A DNA stretch of 64,000 nucleotides from Cohnella sp. WQ 127256 (GTDB taxonomy: Bacteria > Bacillota > Bacilli > Paenibacillales > Paenibacillaceae), in the NCBI RefSeq assembly GCF_024519285.1, contig NZ_JAMZCY010000004.1:248001-312000 (forward strand), in the 5' to 3' direction. Shown here in pieces: positions 47,925 to 57,782 of the stretch (position 1 is the stretch's first letter; each line of letters begins with the position of its first letter). The notes beneath the pieces were generated by a model. It searched no databases, was not told the origin of the DNA, and saw nothing but the letters and a program-made list of their open reading frames with translations. The translations under genes were made by a program, and so were the position numbers.

Positions 47925-50237
47925 TTACCCCATTTCCTTGTGAGCCGATTCACGGAAGGACGTTGCACTAACTCCGCTTCCACGCTTAAATGCTCTGCTG
48001 AAAGTACTGGCGGATTGATAACCGACTCTTTCTGCAATCTCACCAATAGGTAGAGAAGTGCTCGCCAGCATATGCTTAGCTTTGTCCATTCGCAAGTTCT
48101 CTAGATAATCAGAGATGTTAGCACCCATTTGTTCTTTAAAGAACTGTGAGACATACCCTTTCGAAATATGCATGTGGTCTGCCACCATTTCCAGACTCAT
48201 GCTAGGCTGCCCATATTGGTCCTGCAAATAAGCAACAATATCTTCAATCAACCTAACATTACGGCTTTTCTTACGTTTGTCGATCTCCGTACAGATGAAT
48301 AGAAACTTCTCAACAGCTCTATTGTAGATTCGCTTCGGATCCTCCGTTGCGTTTAACTGCTGAAGCAATGGCTTGATGTCATCCTGATTTGGCAGCATAA
48401 GCTGATCCATTATTTTGACCAGACAACTGACAATCTCGTAAAAGAAGAGCTGTTGCATCGCTAGCGGGAGCCGTCGTTCTTGATAATTCTCATAGTACAG
48501 AGATTGCAGAAGTGTTTGAACCTCTTCCACTTCTCCAGCCTTTGTGTAATTGATAAGGCGATTTTCTATGTCTCCGGGAAAATAGAAGCCGGCGTTTGTA
48601 TGAGACAAATCGCTAAACCATATGGCTTGCCCTTCTTCATTATAGTTAATAGAAGATAAGGATTGTCGCGCCTCTTCGAAGGAACCTGTTACATCTAACA
48701 AAGAAGTACGAAAACCACCGATCGCAAAATGTAGCTTGATCTCCATATGCTTATGAATACTAGCTGCTATATTCGTTAAATCCATTTCTATCCGCTGTCT
48801 GAACAAGTCGTTATCGCCATTGTAGTCCATGAACAGTAAGGCAATCTTGTCTTCTGCAATATTGTGAATAAAACGATTGTCTTCCATGGCGCCCCTTACA
48901 GCTTCATGGATCAATACCCTTTCAATATCCAGTTTGTGAAGATCATCCTCATTAAAGCCATAACCGTCTCCAAGAAAATGAATTATGCCAACTGCATACC
49001 CAACGCCTTGAATCTCAACGTGTTGGTGCTTTAATAAGGAATTAATTTCGTTCAGAGTGAGGAAATCACCCTTAAGTAGTCGTCCCATGAATGATTCCCA
49101 CAGCAACGGGGCTTGCCTCTCTACTGCGTCCTGAAGGACATTATTATTATCAATAAGCAGATCCAAGGAGTTATGGATGAAGCCATACATATCCTTCAGA
49201 CGCTTCGATTCTCCCCCACTCGTCCTCCTCGTCAATTTAGAGGCAATCATAACTAGGGGCTTACCACTTCGCGTTGCAAATAAATAAGCCATTACGATCC
49301 CAAGAACGAGAAATATTAATAAGATGATGATAGTCGTCTGTTTGATTGACATGACCTTGCCCAGTACAACATGAGGCGGCTGTGCTACGACATACGACCA
49401 CCCATTATAGGATGATGTGGTATACGTAATCATCATGCCATTCGTTGAAGAGCTAGCTTCGATGATGCCAGAGTTGGCAGGATAGGCAGCGATATCCAAG
49501 TTAGGCGCAGCTCCGTCTTCCGACAATGAGCTGACTAAACGCCCCTTATTATCTACAATGTACGCCCAGCCTCCATCTGTTACATCAATCCCGCTAAGCA
49601 GATTTTCTAGGTTCTGATTGTCCACTAGAATAATAAGGGCACCTTGAATACGATTCGGATAACCGAGGGACTGAACATAAGTAAGTACTTCATGAGACTT
49701 ACCTTCATATTTCGTTGCCCCCGCCATCATCAATTCTTGATTGCGATAAGTGTGGAACAAATCGTTACTCCACGTCTTATAGTCCATATCGGCATAGGAA
49801 AGCACATCTCGATAAAATGTAGGCAGTTCATAGGTAGACTTGGTAGATAGCGCTAGCTCGCTATTCTTAAAGACGACATAATAATCAAGGACAAAATTAT
49901 TAGAAGCATTATACGAGTACAAGCTTTTCTGCGTCTCAATGACCTTATATGTTGTTGTCCGATCGAACGGATTATGCACGAGCTGAAAGCTTTGCAGCAT
50001 TGGATTGTCAGACAGCTGCGTAGAAATTCGGTTAATTTCCGAGAAACGGCTATCCATTGTATCCTTAACCTGATCTAACAATTGCATATTATTGCGCGTG
50101 ACTTCACCCTTAACAAGATTATACGTTTGATTATAAATCAACCATCCGAGGAACATAGCAAATAGCATAAATAAGAGATAGGGGACCATCAAACGAACAA
50201 ACAGCTGTTGTTGTGCCAAACGTTTCTCTAGTTGCAT
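47925..50237 (-). CDS. Membrane-anchored AraC-family regulator (copy 1)
   Basis: A 770-residue one-component sensor. One membrane helix lies near residues 15-36, an extracytoplasmic Cache-like domain spans about 40-300, and a second helix lies near 305-325. A cytoplasmic linker of about 300 residues follows, and an AraC helix-turn-helix pair sits at the C-terminus (about 665-765: SLEMVADHMHISKGYVSQFFKEQMG and LPIGEIAERVGYQSASTFSRAFKRGSG). In Paenibacillaceae such proteins sit beside LplABC importers and are believed to sense the extracellular sugar and activate the operon. A cre-like site lies 52 bases upstream. Confidence 0.9.
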   Translation of the reverse strand: MQLEKRLAQQQLFVRLMVPYLLFMLFAMFLGWLIYNQTYNLVKGEVTRNNMQLLDQVKDTMDSRFSEINRISTQLSDNPMLQSFQLVHNPFDRTTTYKVIETQKSLYSYNASNNFVLDYYVVFKNSELALSTKSTYELPTFYRDVLSYADMDYKTWSNDLFHTYRNQELMMAGATKYEGKSHEVLTYVQSLGYPNRIQGALIILVDNQNLENLLSGIDVTDGGWAYIVDNKGRLVSSLSEDGAAPNLDIAAYPANSGIIEASSSTNGMMITYTTSSYNGWSYVVAQPPHVVLGKVMSIKQTTIIILLIFLVLGIVMAYLFATRSGKPLVMIASKLTRRTSGGESKRLKDMYGFIHNSLDLLIDNNNVLQDAVERQAPLLWESFMGRLLKGDFLTLNEINSLLKHQHVEIQGVGYAVGIIHFLGDGYGFNEDDLHKLDIERVLIHEAVRGAMEDNRFIHNIAEDKIALLFMDYNGDNDLFRQRIEMDLTNIAASIHKHMEIKLHFAIGGFRTSLLDVTGSFEEARQSLSSINYNEEGQAIWFSDLSHTNAGFYFPGDIENRLINYTKAGEVEEVQTLLQSLYYENYQERRLPLAMQQLFFYEIVSCLVKIMDQLMLPNQDDIKPLLQQLNATEDPKRIYNRAVEKFLFICTEIDKRKKSRNVRLIEDIVAYLQDQYGQPSMSLEMVADHMHISKGYVSQFFKEQMGANISDYLENLRMDKAKHMLASTSLPIGEIAERVGYQSASTFSRAFKRGSGVSATSFRESAHKEMG

Positions 50238-50288
50238 TCTCTACTGTCGCTCCTTCTTCAGCACTAACGAGGGTAAACCTATACACAT

Positions 50289-50302
50289 TGTAAGCGCACA
50301 CA
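50289..50302. promoter_or_regulatory. cre-like catabolite element upstream of copy 1 regulator
   Basis: The plus strand reads TGTAAGCGCACACA, matching the CcpA cre consensus TGWAANCGNTNWCA at all but one of its specified positions. It lies about 52 bases upstream of the AraC regulator start codon at 50237. Confidence 0.55.
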
Positions 50303-50393
50303 TTCCCTTTATCAAGACTCTCACCGAAGGTGCCTACGGTATAAGTAGCTATTATGGGACTTTAGTGGGGATTGTAAATGTCCTCCAGCAAGC

Positions 50394-50435
50394 ATAAAAG
50401 GGTGGTGCAGGAATAACCCTGCACCACCCTTTTAT
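50394..50435. terminator. Strong bidirectional terminator after dps
   Basis: A 16-bp perfect stem (50396-50411 with 50418-50433; AAAAGGGTGGTGCAGG arm) has a six-base loop. TTTT is inherent in the arms on both strands. Confidence 0.9.
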
Positions 50436-50508
50436 AGCTTCTTATACCCTCGCATTTTGCAAGGGATTCTCTTATCCCGCTCATTGTCGTTGTTGGTTCA
50501 CTTAGTCG

Positions 50509-50964
50509 TTATTGCCCAATGAACGCATTCAGCATCCAGACATGCTTTTCTAATCCAGTTTTGATCCCCAGTAGAAGATCAGCTGTGTCCTCATCATCGC
50601 AAGAATCCGCGATTTTGATCCCTTGTCGTAACTCCCCGATCAATTGACCATAATCGCTCGCAATAGCCTTCGTCATTTGCTCTGCTGTTTCTCCCCCAAC
50701 GGCTTCACTCACGGAAGCGATTCGAAGCGTGTCTGTTAACGTGGCTACCGGCTTGCCCCCAACAGCAAGCAGTCTTTCTGCCAATACATCGATATGTGTA
50801 GCCGCTTCTGTATACAACTCTTCAAATTTCACATGTAACGTGAAAAATTGAGGACCCTTCACATACCAATGGAAGTTGTGTAGCTTCATGTGCAATAAGT
50901 TCCAATTGGCAATCTGCTGATTGAGTACAGCGCTCATTGTAATTGTATTTGTGTTATTGGTCAT
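50509..50964 (-). CDS. dps: Dps/ferritin-like DNA-protecting protein
   Basis: A 151-residue Dps-family protein that oxidises and stores iron and protects DNA in stress or spores. The inter-subunit ferroxidase residues are present in LHNFHWYVKGPQFFTLHVKFEELYTEAATHIDVLAERLLAVGGKP (His, Asp, Glu positions). The C-terminal helix ends WMLNAFIGQ without a lysine-rich DNA-binding tail. CCGGGAGG lies seven bases before the ATG. The upstream region is AT-rich, but no clear PerR box was found. Confidence 0.92.
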   Translation of the reverse strand: MTNNTNTITMSAVLNQQIANWNLLHMKLHNFHWYVKGPQFFTLHVKFEELYTEAATHIDVLAERLLAVGGKPVATLTDTLRIASVSEAVGGETAEQMTKAIASDYGQLIGELRQGIKIADSCDDEDTADLLLGIKTGLEKHVWMLNAFIGQ

Positions 50965-51086
50965 CTGAATTCCTCCCGGTTTTTTAATTTATACTTAATC
51001 TAAATATAAATTAATAATAACACGGGGGAATGGGATCTTCATGAAATTCATATGAAGGTTTGATGAAGATTAGATGAAGCCCCGAT

Positions 51087-52472
51087 TTAATGAGCCGCAA
51101 TTATAGGCAGATCAGCTTCCTTCACCTTATGAGATCGCACTTCATCTGCTTTACGCAAATATTTCTGCCCCCTCCACCTTTGAAGGACAAGCAACCCACG
51201 TACTAACTCATCCGCTATCATGCAGCAGTAAATCCCAATTAATCCCCAACCCGCATGAATACCAAACCAATAAGAACAGCCAGTCGCGATAATCGACATA
51301 GATGCTAGCGCTGTCACCATCGTATACCGAGTATCTCCAACCGCATTAAGTGCGTTATTGAGTGCCATGTTGAGCACTTTGGCTGGCTGAAGGATGAGAT
51401 TGAGCACGAGCAACGATTGTCCAAGCGAGAGAATGACCGGATCTGTCGTAAACAAGCCCAGTAAATGCTTCCCTAATAGAAATAACAGCACCGCATTCGC
51501 CGTTACGACGCCCAGACTGATGTAGAGCGCCCGGAAAGCACTTCGGTAAGCTTCTTTCGTCTTAGCTGCACCGTAAAGATGAGCAACCTGGATTTGAATG
51601 GCTAATGCAAAAGCATACCCCAGCATGAAACAGAACGACTCCATCGTGTTCATATAGGTCCGCGCTGCCAACTCCTTCGCCCCAAGCATGGCGAGGAACG
51701 TATATATCGCGAGCTGCGAGCAAACCCAACCGGACATATTCATCCCAAGCGGCCACCCAATCTTAATAATTTCCTTGAACAGCTTGGGATTGAAGATTCG
51801 TAAATCTGCAAGCTGAATTTTACGCTCGAAGGAATGGATGAATACATAGAACAACAGGACTACCGCGAGGATCCGACTGATATTACCGGATACTGCAACA
51901 CCGTACAATCCCCATTCTGGGAATCCAAACATTCCGAATATAAGCACATAGTTCATCGCGATATGGATGACATTCATCCCAATCCCAATATACATAGGAG
52001 CTTTAGTATTGCCGGTATTACGAATCACTGTGCTAAGCGCAGCAATCAGCGCTGCTAGGAACATTCCGCCGCCGAAATAAGACACGTACACATCCCATAA
52101 CGGAAGTAAGTCATCCGATAGATGGAGCATCCTCGCTAATGCACGAGGCTGAGTAAACAGCAAAATACTAATCCCAATTCCAATCACCATGCTGACGGTT
52201 ACACCCATGATGGCGATTGTGCGAGCATCCTCGCCGCGCTTAGCACCAATTCTCTGGGCGATAAGAATACCCGCTCCACTGGCTATCGTCATAAACAATG
52301 TTGTCATCGCTCCGAACAGCTGTCCGGCTAGTCCAACAACAGCTACCGCATCATCTGAAATTCGACTAACCATAATCGTATCCACAGTTCCAAGTAACGT
52401 CTGTAGAAACACCTCAATAAATATGGGCCATGTTAATGTCCACAACCCATATCTGTTATAAACCTTTTTCAT
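51087..52472 (-). CDS. MATE-family efflux transporter
   Basis: A 461-residue exporter with 12 membrane segments. It has the MATE twofold pattern: TWPIFIEVFLQTLLGTVDTIMVSRISDDAVAVVGLAGQ at the N-terminus and IKIGWPLGMNMSGWVCSQLA at the start of the second half. It probably exports cationic drugs or metabolites using Na or H gradients. It is divergent from the AraC regulator at 52.6 kb, which may control it. AGGAG lies eight bases before the ATG; a minus-strand TATAAT at 52546-52541 may be its -10. Confidence 0.9.
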   Translation of the reverse strand: MKKVYNRYGLWTLTWPIFIEVFLQTLLGTVDTIMVSRISDDAVAVVGLAGQLFGAMTTLFMTIASGAGILIAQRIGAKRGEDARTIAIMGVTVSMVIGIGISILLFTQPRALARMLHLSDDLLPLWDVYVSYFGGGMFLAALIAALSTVIRNTGNTKAPMYIGIGMNVIHIAMNYVLIFGMFGFPEWGLYGVAVSGNISRILAVVLLFYVFIHSFERKIQLADLRIFNPKLFKEIIKIGWPLGMNMSGWVCSQLAIYTFLAMLGAKELAARTYMNTMESFCFMLGYAFALAIQIQVAHLYGAAKTKEAYRSAFRALYISLGVVTANAVLLFLLGKHLLGLFTTDPVILSLGQSLLVLNLILQPAKVLNMALNNALNAVGDTRYTMVTALASMSIIATGCSYWFGIHAGWGLIGIYCCMIADELVRGLLVLQRWRGQKYLRKADEVRSHKVKEADLPIIAAH

Positions 52473-52624
52473 AATTCCAACTCCTAGTACGCAGGCTACA
52501 AAAGCGATAGATTTCAGTTATACAGGATATCCATAACAAATTATAGTAGGATTACAGATAAACATGTGTCATTATACAAACCAAAAGCTTCACTATACCA
52601 ACCTCAATTAGGGAGTGGCTTCCT

Positions 52625-53506
52625 TTGCACATACTTGAATTTACAGTACCCCCGCTTCTTCATTACATCACAAGTGGTCATACCAAATTCACCGTAGGAG
52701 ACCGCCATGTCAGCCGACGCAATATTAGAGTGTTTGATTTATTAGTTGTACAACGTGGCTGCCTATATATTGGGGAGGAGACTGATCTCTTTGAGGTGTC
52801 CGCAGGAAACGCACTCATTCTCCGTCCGGATTGCTACCACTATTCAACAGATAGCTGCAGGGAGCCAACAGAATACTATTGGCTTCACTTTCAGACTACG
52901 GGAAGCTGGATCACTACGAATAGCGCCCCCACTAGCCGTCAGCCTCAGCCTTATGATTCACTGACAGAATCCCAGCTCTTCGATGCGAGGACTTTTCCGT
53001 TCAGACTTCCCCAATATACTAAGCTCGCTCAACCCGGTAAGCTTGAGCAAGTATTGGATCAGATCATCGCAATGGGCCCCGAAGCCCATTTAAGCGCCTC
53101 CCAGTTCAAACAGCAAATCCTGTTTCAAGAAATGCTTCGACAGTTGTCCTCCAGTATCGAGACTGATCGTTCTACACCCGCGACAGCTTGCGCCGAACAA
53201 GCTGCTGCTTATTTGCGAAGCCATTATCGCGAAGAAATAACTGCCCAAGCTTTAGGTGAGGCCCTTAATTTCCACCCCATTTACATTGCACGCTGCATGA
53301 ACAAGGAATACGGTCATTCCCCGACGGATTATCTTCTGCGATATCGAATCGAACAAAGCAAGCTGCTTCTGATGCAAACTGATTTTACAATTGCCCGAAT
53401 CGCAGAAGAAGTTGGCTTCAATCAAGCTCCCTATTTCAGTTCCTGCTTCCTGAGAATGGAAGGCATATCCCCTCGCAAATATCGCCAGCGTTTTTCTCAA
53501 GGATAA
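52625..53506 (+). CDS. AraC-family transcriptional regulator
   Basis: A 293-residue soluble regulator. The N-terminal cupin-type domain shows VQRGCLYIGEE and GNALILRPDCYHY. The C-terminal double HTH is ITAQALGEALNFHPIYIARCMNKEYGHSPTDYLL and FTIARIAEEVGFNQAPYFSSCFLRMEGISPRKYR. It starts at TTG 52625 with AGGGAG about eight bases upstream and no earlier start in frame. It is divergent from the MATE gene and has a strong terminator. The effector is unknown. Confidence 0.85.
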   Translation: MHILEFTVPPLLHYITSGHTKFTVGDRHVSRRNIRVFDLLVVQRGCLYIGEETDLFEVSAGNALILRPDCYHYSTDSCREPTEYYWLHFQTTGSWITTNSAPTSRQPQPYDSLTESQLFDARTFPFRLPQYTKLAQPGKLEQVLDQIIAMGPEAHLSASQFKQQILFQEMLRQLSSSIETDRSTPATACAEQAAAYLRSHYREEITAQALGEALNFHPIYIARCMNKEYGHSPTDYLLRYRIEQSKLLLMQTDFTIARIAEEVGFNQAPYFSSCFLRMEGISPRKYRQRFSQG

Positions 53507-53515
53507 AAGATGTAT

Positions 53516-53572
53516 AGGTAACCCATATAAACCGGCGGAGTCCCTCTTCCGGTTTATATGGGTTACCTTTAA
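53516..53572. terminator. Very strong terminator after the AraC gene
   Basis: A 20-bp perfect stem (53516-53535 with 53549-53568; arm begins AGGTAACCCATATAAACCGG) has a 13-base loop and ends in TTTAAT. It isolates the AraC gene from the germination operon. Confidence 0.9.
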
Positions 53573-53671
53573 TATGAAATTTCTTCGTTAATGTGACAAA
53601 ATTCGTGTCTACAAAAACAGGAAGGGGAAATACTTGGTATGTAATACAAACAAGATGAGTGAGGATGACAT

Positions 53672-55195
53672 GTGATGAAATCCAAGGATCAACGTTCAAA
53701 TAAGCCCTTGGAATTGAATCTCCAGACAAACATTAGCTATATCCGTGAAATCCTCGGGAATAGTAGCGATATCGTTATTCGAGAAATTCGTATTGGTAAC
53801 AATGTCGATGTTGGAATTATTTTTACAGATGGACTGGTCGATTCCGCAGCGATCAGTAAATTTATTATGGAAACGCTAATGATGGATTTCCCACAGGTCG
53901 AATCACAGGATCTGGATCTACTTCCTCTATTGAAGAACAAGGTACTCACTGTTGGGGGCATTAAGTATGTAGCTGAATTCGATGCCGTATTTGACGCGAT
54001 ATTATCGGGCGATGCCATTGTTCTATTCGACGGATATTCGCAAGGCTTTAACATTTGCGTGAGAGGGTGGGAAACCCGCAGTGTAACGGAAGCGACAACG
54101 GAGACGATCATCCGTGGCCCAAAGGAAAGCTTTAATGAAAACCTTCGCACCAACACAGCGATGGTTCGGAGAAGAATTAAAGATCCTCGCCTATGGATGG
54201 AGAGCAGACAAATCGGCACCCTCACTAAAACCAATGTAGAAATTATGTTCATTAATGGAATTGCGGATGACAAAGTCGTGGATGAATTGCGTAAACGTCT
54301 CGATCGCATCAATATTGATGGCATCCTCGAAAGTGGATATATCGAGCAAATGATTCAAGATGAAACATTAACTCCATTTCCGACCATCTATAACACCGAA
54401 CGTCCAGATGTTGTCGCTGCCGATCTAATGGAGGGGCGAATTGCTATCTTCGTGGATGGAACCCCATTCGTTCTCCTCCTTCCGGTTGTATTCATACAAT
54501 TTTTCCAGGCGGCAGAAGATTACTATCAACGATCGGACATTGGTACACTCCTGCGAATCCTACGTTTTATTTGTTTTTTTATCGCGCTTGCAGGTCCGTC
54601 CCTGTATATCGCCATTACAACGTTCCATCAAGAAATGATTCCTACAGATATGCTGATCAATCTAATGGCACAGCGTGAAGGCGTTCCGTTCCCCGCATTC
54701 GTAGAAGCGTTCCTCATGGAGGTTACCTTCGAGATTTTACGTGAAGCCGGAATTCGAATGCCTCGGGCTATCGGGCAAGCCGTCTCTATTGTCGGAACCT
54801 TGGTCGTTGGAACGGCGGCAGTAGATGCTGGTATGGTATCTGCTGCGATGGTCATCGTTGTCTCGATTACAGCCATATCTAATTTCGTGTTTCCTTCGAC
54901 CAATATGGCCATTCCCATCCGAATTCTTCGTTTTCCATTAATGGCTCTTGCTGCCTCTTTCGGATTGCTGGGTATTTTTGTAGGTGTGATCGCTCTGCTC
55001 CTTCATTTATGTAGCTTACGTTCATTCGGTGTTCCTTATATGAGTCCAATGTCTCCGCTTAGCCTAGGTGACCTGAAGGATACACTCATTCGGGTGCCAA
55101 CTTGGGCTATGTCTAAGCGTCCCCATTTCATCGGTCAGAAGAACAACATTCGTGCACGGACGCCCAAACCGAAGCCACCTAAATCAAGGGAATAG
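53672..55195 (+). CDS. GerA-type spore germination protein, A subunit
   Basis: A 507-residue germinant receptor A subunit of the spore inner membrane. The large N-terminal soluble domain (about residues 1-250) is followed by PTIYNTERPDVVAADLMEGRIAIFVDGTPFVLLLPVVF, the family hallmark leading into the membrane region. Five to six hydrophobic segments follow to about 450, with a basic, proline-rich tail. GTG 53672 and ATG 53675 are both plausible behind GTGAGG. It is the first gene of a four-gene operon. Confidence 0.92.
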   Translation: MMKSKDQRSNKPLELNLQTNISYIREILGNSSDIVIREIRIGNNVDVGIIFTDGLVDSAAISKFIMETLMMDFPQVESQDLDLLPLLKNKVLTVGGIKYVAEFDAVFDAILSGDAIVLFDGYSQGFNICVRGWETRSVTEATTETIIRGPKESFNENLRTNTAMVRRRIKDPRLWMESRQIGTLTKTNVEIMFINGIADDKVVDELRKRLDRINIDGILESGYIEQMIQDETLTPFPTIYNTERPDVVAADLMEGRIAIFVDGTPFVLLLPVVFIQFFQAAEDYYQRSDIGTLLRILRFICFFIALAGPSLYIAITTFHQEMIPTDMLINLMAQREGVPFPAFVEAFLMEVTFEILREAGIRMPRAIGQAVSIVGTLVVGTAAVDAGMVSAAMVIVVSITAISNFVFPSTNMAIPIRILRFPLMALAASFGLLGIFVGVIALLLHLCSLRSFGVPYMSPMSPLSLGDLKDTLIRVPTWAMSKRPHFIGQKNNIRARTPKPKPPKSRE

Positions 55196-55222
55196 CTTCC
55201 TTAGTATGAGGAGGGGTACTCA

Positions 55223-56428
55223 TTGAACAATCGGATATTTGTATCGATTATCTTAATCTCCTTCTCTCTGCTCCTCACTAGCTGCTGGAGCCGCAAGGAG
55301 CTGAATGACATGGCTATTGCTTCAGCAATTGGGATTGATAAATCGGGTAAGCAGTACCGAGTTTCCGTACAAATTGTCGTTCCGAGTGAGGTCGCTGCGA
55401 AGCAGGGCGGTGGCTACGAAACTCCTATAACTCTATACACAACAACAGCCAAGACCATATTTGAAGCCGTGCGGAAAATGACCACCCTAGCTCCTCGCAA
55501 AGTGTATCTCGCCCAGCTCCGTGTCGTGGTGTTCGGTGAAGCGATAGCAAGGGAGGGGATTGGACCGGCACTTGATTATTTAGCTAGAGATCACGAAATT
55601 CGCGAGGAAGACCTATACACACTTATTGCCAAAGGGAATACTGCTGAGGATACCTTAAAGGTATTAACTCGTCTAACTAAAATTCCAGCCGTTAAAATGT
55701 TCGGAAGCCTTAAAACACTAAATAGATATTGGGCTCCAACATCCGTCGTCCAATTGAGTGATGTCATGTTTGATCTGATCACCGAGAATAAGCATCTCGC
55801 CATCGCGGGGATTCAAATCGTCGGGGTTAAGGAGCAAGGGGATACGAAGAAGAACGTCGAGGCCGTGGACCCTGCTACGTATTTGCAGTTTGCAGACACC
55901 GCCGTCTTTCATGATGACAAGTTAATCGGATGGTTAAACGAGTCGGAAAGTAAAGGATACAACTATATCACCGACCACGTAAACAAAACGGCAGGCCATG
56001 GTACTTGTCCCAATGGGGGGGGCACCTTTGCTATCGATGTCATCCGCACTAAAACGAAGGTCACTGGATCTATTGAAGACGGAAAACCACGAATTGATGT
56101 GGCGGTACATGCGGAGGGAAACATAGCCGATATTGAATGCGACATCGATCTCACTCAACCCAAATCCATAGAGCAATTGCAAAAAGAAGCTGGAGATAAG
56201 GTGTCTGAGGTCATCAAAAAAGCACTCAATAAAATACAGCATGAGTACAAGAGTGATGTTTTTGGATTTGGAGAAGTTCTTCACCGAGACACTCCACGCG
56301 CTTGGAAAAAAATCAAGAAAAATTGGAACGATATATTTCCCACTGTTTCCGTGAACGTAAATTCGGATTTTAAGATTCGAAATATAGGAACGATGGGCAA
56401 TTCGGTGTATCAGCCATCAGAGGAGTAA
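55223..56428 (+). CDS. Ger(x)C-family germination lipoprotein, C subunit
   Basis: A 401-residue lipoprotein with signal and lipobox LLTSC (Cys21), followed by the family motif WSRKELNDMAIASAIGIDKSG. The rest shows the three-domain alpha/beta pattern of GerBC/GerAC proteins. It starts at TTG 55223, well supported by GAGGAGGGG six bases upstream. It is anchored on the outer face of the spore inner membrane as part of the receptor. Confidence 0.9.
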   Translation: MNNRIFVSIILISFSLLLTSCWSRKELNDMAIASAIGIDKSGKQYRVSVQIVVPSEVAAKQGGGYETPITLYTTTAKTIFEAVRKMTTLAPRKVYLAQLRVVVFGEAIAREGIGPALDYLARDHEIREEDLYTLIAKGNTAEDTLKVLTRLTKIPAVKMFGSLKTLNRYWAPTSVVQLSDVMFDLITENKHLAIAGIQIVGVKEQGDTKKNVEAVDPATYLQFADTAVFHDDKLIGWLNESESKGYNYITDHVNKTAGHGTCPNGGGTFAIDVIRTKTKVTGSIEDGKPRIDVAVHAEGNIADIECDIDLTQPKSIEQLQKEAGDKVSEVIKKALNKIQHEYKSDVFGFGEVLHRDTPRAWKKIKKNWNDIFPTVSVNVNSDFKIRNIGTMGNSVYQPSEE

Positions 56429-56434
56429 AGACGT

Positions 56435-56668
56435 ATGTTCCCTATTCTAGGAATCATTGCAGCCGCGGCCGTGATCACCGCCATTGATATGCCCACCCTG
56501 TGGCGTAAAAAGTATGTGAAGGAGATGTGGGTCTTCTCCATTCTACTCCTCATCGGAACCGGATTAAGCATCGCATGGGTATTGCATGTAAAGCTACCAA
56601 GCCCTTTAAGCTTATTGGCGATAATCTATCATCCGTTTAACGATTTTGTAACACGACTTCTAACGTAA
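56435..56668 (+). CDS. Small two-TM protein of the ger operon (receptor D-subunit type)
   Basis: A 77-residue protein with two hydrophobic helices (about residues 3-17 and 31-50) joined by a basic loop (WRKKYVKEMW). AGGAG overlapping the stop of the C gene provides its ribosome binding site. Some Bacillus germinant receptor operons encode a comparable small two-TM D subunit that modulates response. Sequence identity to those was not checked, so the assignment rests on size, topology and position. Confidence 0.72.
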   Translation: MFPILGIIAAAAVITAIDMPTLWRKKYVKEMWVFSILLLIGTGLSIAWVLHVKLPSPLSLLAIIYHPFNDFVTRLLT

Positions 56669-56681
56669 ATGAGGGAACACA

Positions 56682-57782
56682 ATGCCTAGCACCGCCAAAA
56701 TTAGTCCGCGCCAACTGACCATTCTGGCTGCAATTATTACGGTTGGGGACTCCATTCTGATCCTGCCGTCAATTCCCACCTATGAAGCCAAGATGGATGC
56801 ATGGATTTCTGCAATGATTGGCTTAGCCGTAGGTTTGCTGGTCATCCAATTGTTCGTAACGGCTGGAAAGCTGAATCCCAAATTAACGTTGGTTGAGTTA
56901 AACGAGCACATTTTCGGCAAATGGTTCGGAACGACGATTTCCCTGTTATTTCTAGCCTACGGATTACTTTCAATCAGCGCGCACTTAAGAGAGATTGGGG
57001 ATTTTTCCGTGTCCCAGACGATGCCGGATACCCCAATAGAAGCCATTCATATTTTACTGCTTTTCATCATGATTTTAGCCGTCCGGCTGGGTCTTGAAAC
57101 CTTTACTCGCTTAGCAGAAATTATTTTCCCATGGTTCATCTTGTTCTTTCTTATCTTCACTATCTCGTTACTCCCCGCAATCGACATTAACAAAATACAA
57201 CCTGTCTTCGACAATGGGATTAAACCTATCCTGCGCGGCTCCATCTCTTCTATTGCTTTCCCGTTCATGGAATTGGTTGTCCTAATGATGATATTTCCGA
57301 ATGTGAACAATGCGAGTCAAATCAGGAGAAGCATGTCCATAGGAGCACTGATCGGAGGCATCATCCTATTCATCATCATTACCTTAACCATTCTCGTCGT
57401 GGGAGCTGAACCTGCATCTAGGAGCATGTATCCGAGTTATGATTTAGCGAAGCGAATAAACATAGGGGAGTTTTTTCAAAGAATCGAAGTGGCATTGGCT
57501 CTTGTCTGGGTGTTAACCACGTACTTCAAGCTTACCGTATATTTATATGTCTTTTCTCGAGGGTTGGCACAGATCCTTAGACTTAAGGATTACAGAATGC
57601 TCTTGCTGCCAACAGGAATGATCATCGTTGTTCTTACTCTCGCAGTCGCCCCTAACATCTCCTTTTATAATGATTATACAGATAAATACTGGCCCTTTCT
57701 GGATACGACTTTCAGTGTCTTCTTGCCTTTGTTGCTACTAGCTGGATATGCCGTTCGGAAAAAAATGAAATCCTCGCACTAA
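56682..57782 (+). CDS. Endospore germination permease, B subunit (GerAB-like)
   Basis: A 366-residue membrane protein of the APC-superfamily germination permease group. It has ten predicted membrane segments, beginning KISPRQLTILAAIITVGDSILILPS and including the conserved RLGLETFTRLAEIIFPWF region. It is the germinant-binding subunit in known receptors. GAGGG lies seven bases before the ATG. Its stop overlaps the stop of the convergent 162-aa gene by four bases. Confidence 0.92.
   Translation: MPSTAKISPRQLTILAAIITVGDSILILPSIPTYEAKMDAWISAMIGLAVGLLVIQLFVTAGKLNPKLTLVELNEHIFGKWFGTTISLLFLAYGLLSISAHLREIGDFSVSQTMPDTPIEAIHILLLFIMILAVRLGLETFTRLAEIIFPWFILFFLIFTISLLPAIDINKIQPVFDNGIKPILRGSISSIAFPFMELVVLMMIFPNVNNASQIRRSMSIGALIGGIILFIIITLTILVVGAEPASRSMYPSYDLAKRINIGEFFQRIEVALALVWVLTTYFKLTVYLYVFSRGLAQILRLKDYRMLLLPTGMIIVVLTLAVAPNISFYNDYTDKYWPFLDTTFSVFLPLLLLAGYAVRKKMKSSH

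Noticed and set aside
50965..51010. PerR box upstream of dps
   Set aside because: The region is AT-rich but no sequence fits the TTATAATNATTATAA palindrome well enough.
52473..52624. Riboswitch upstream of the MATE gene
   Set aside because: The leader was compared with remembered guanidine and preQ1 motifs and showed none of their conserved bases.
53737..54324. 195-codon minus-strand ORF
   Set aside because: Antisense to the conserved germination A-subunit gene, rich in Ser/Ile/Arg as expected for a reverse-frame artefact.
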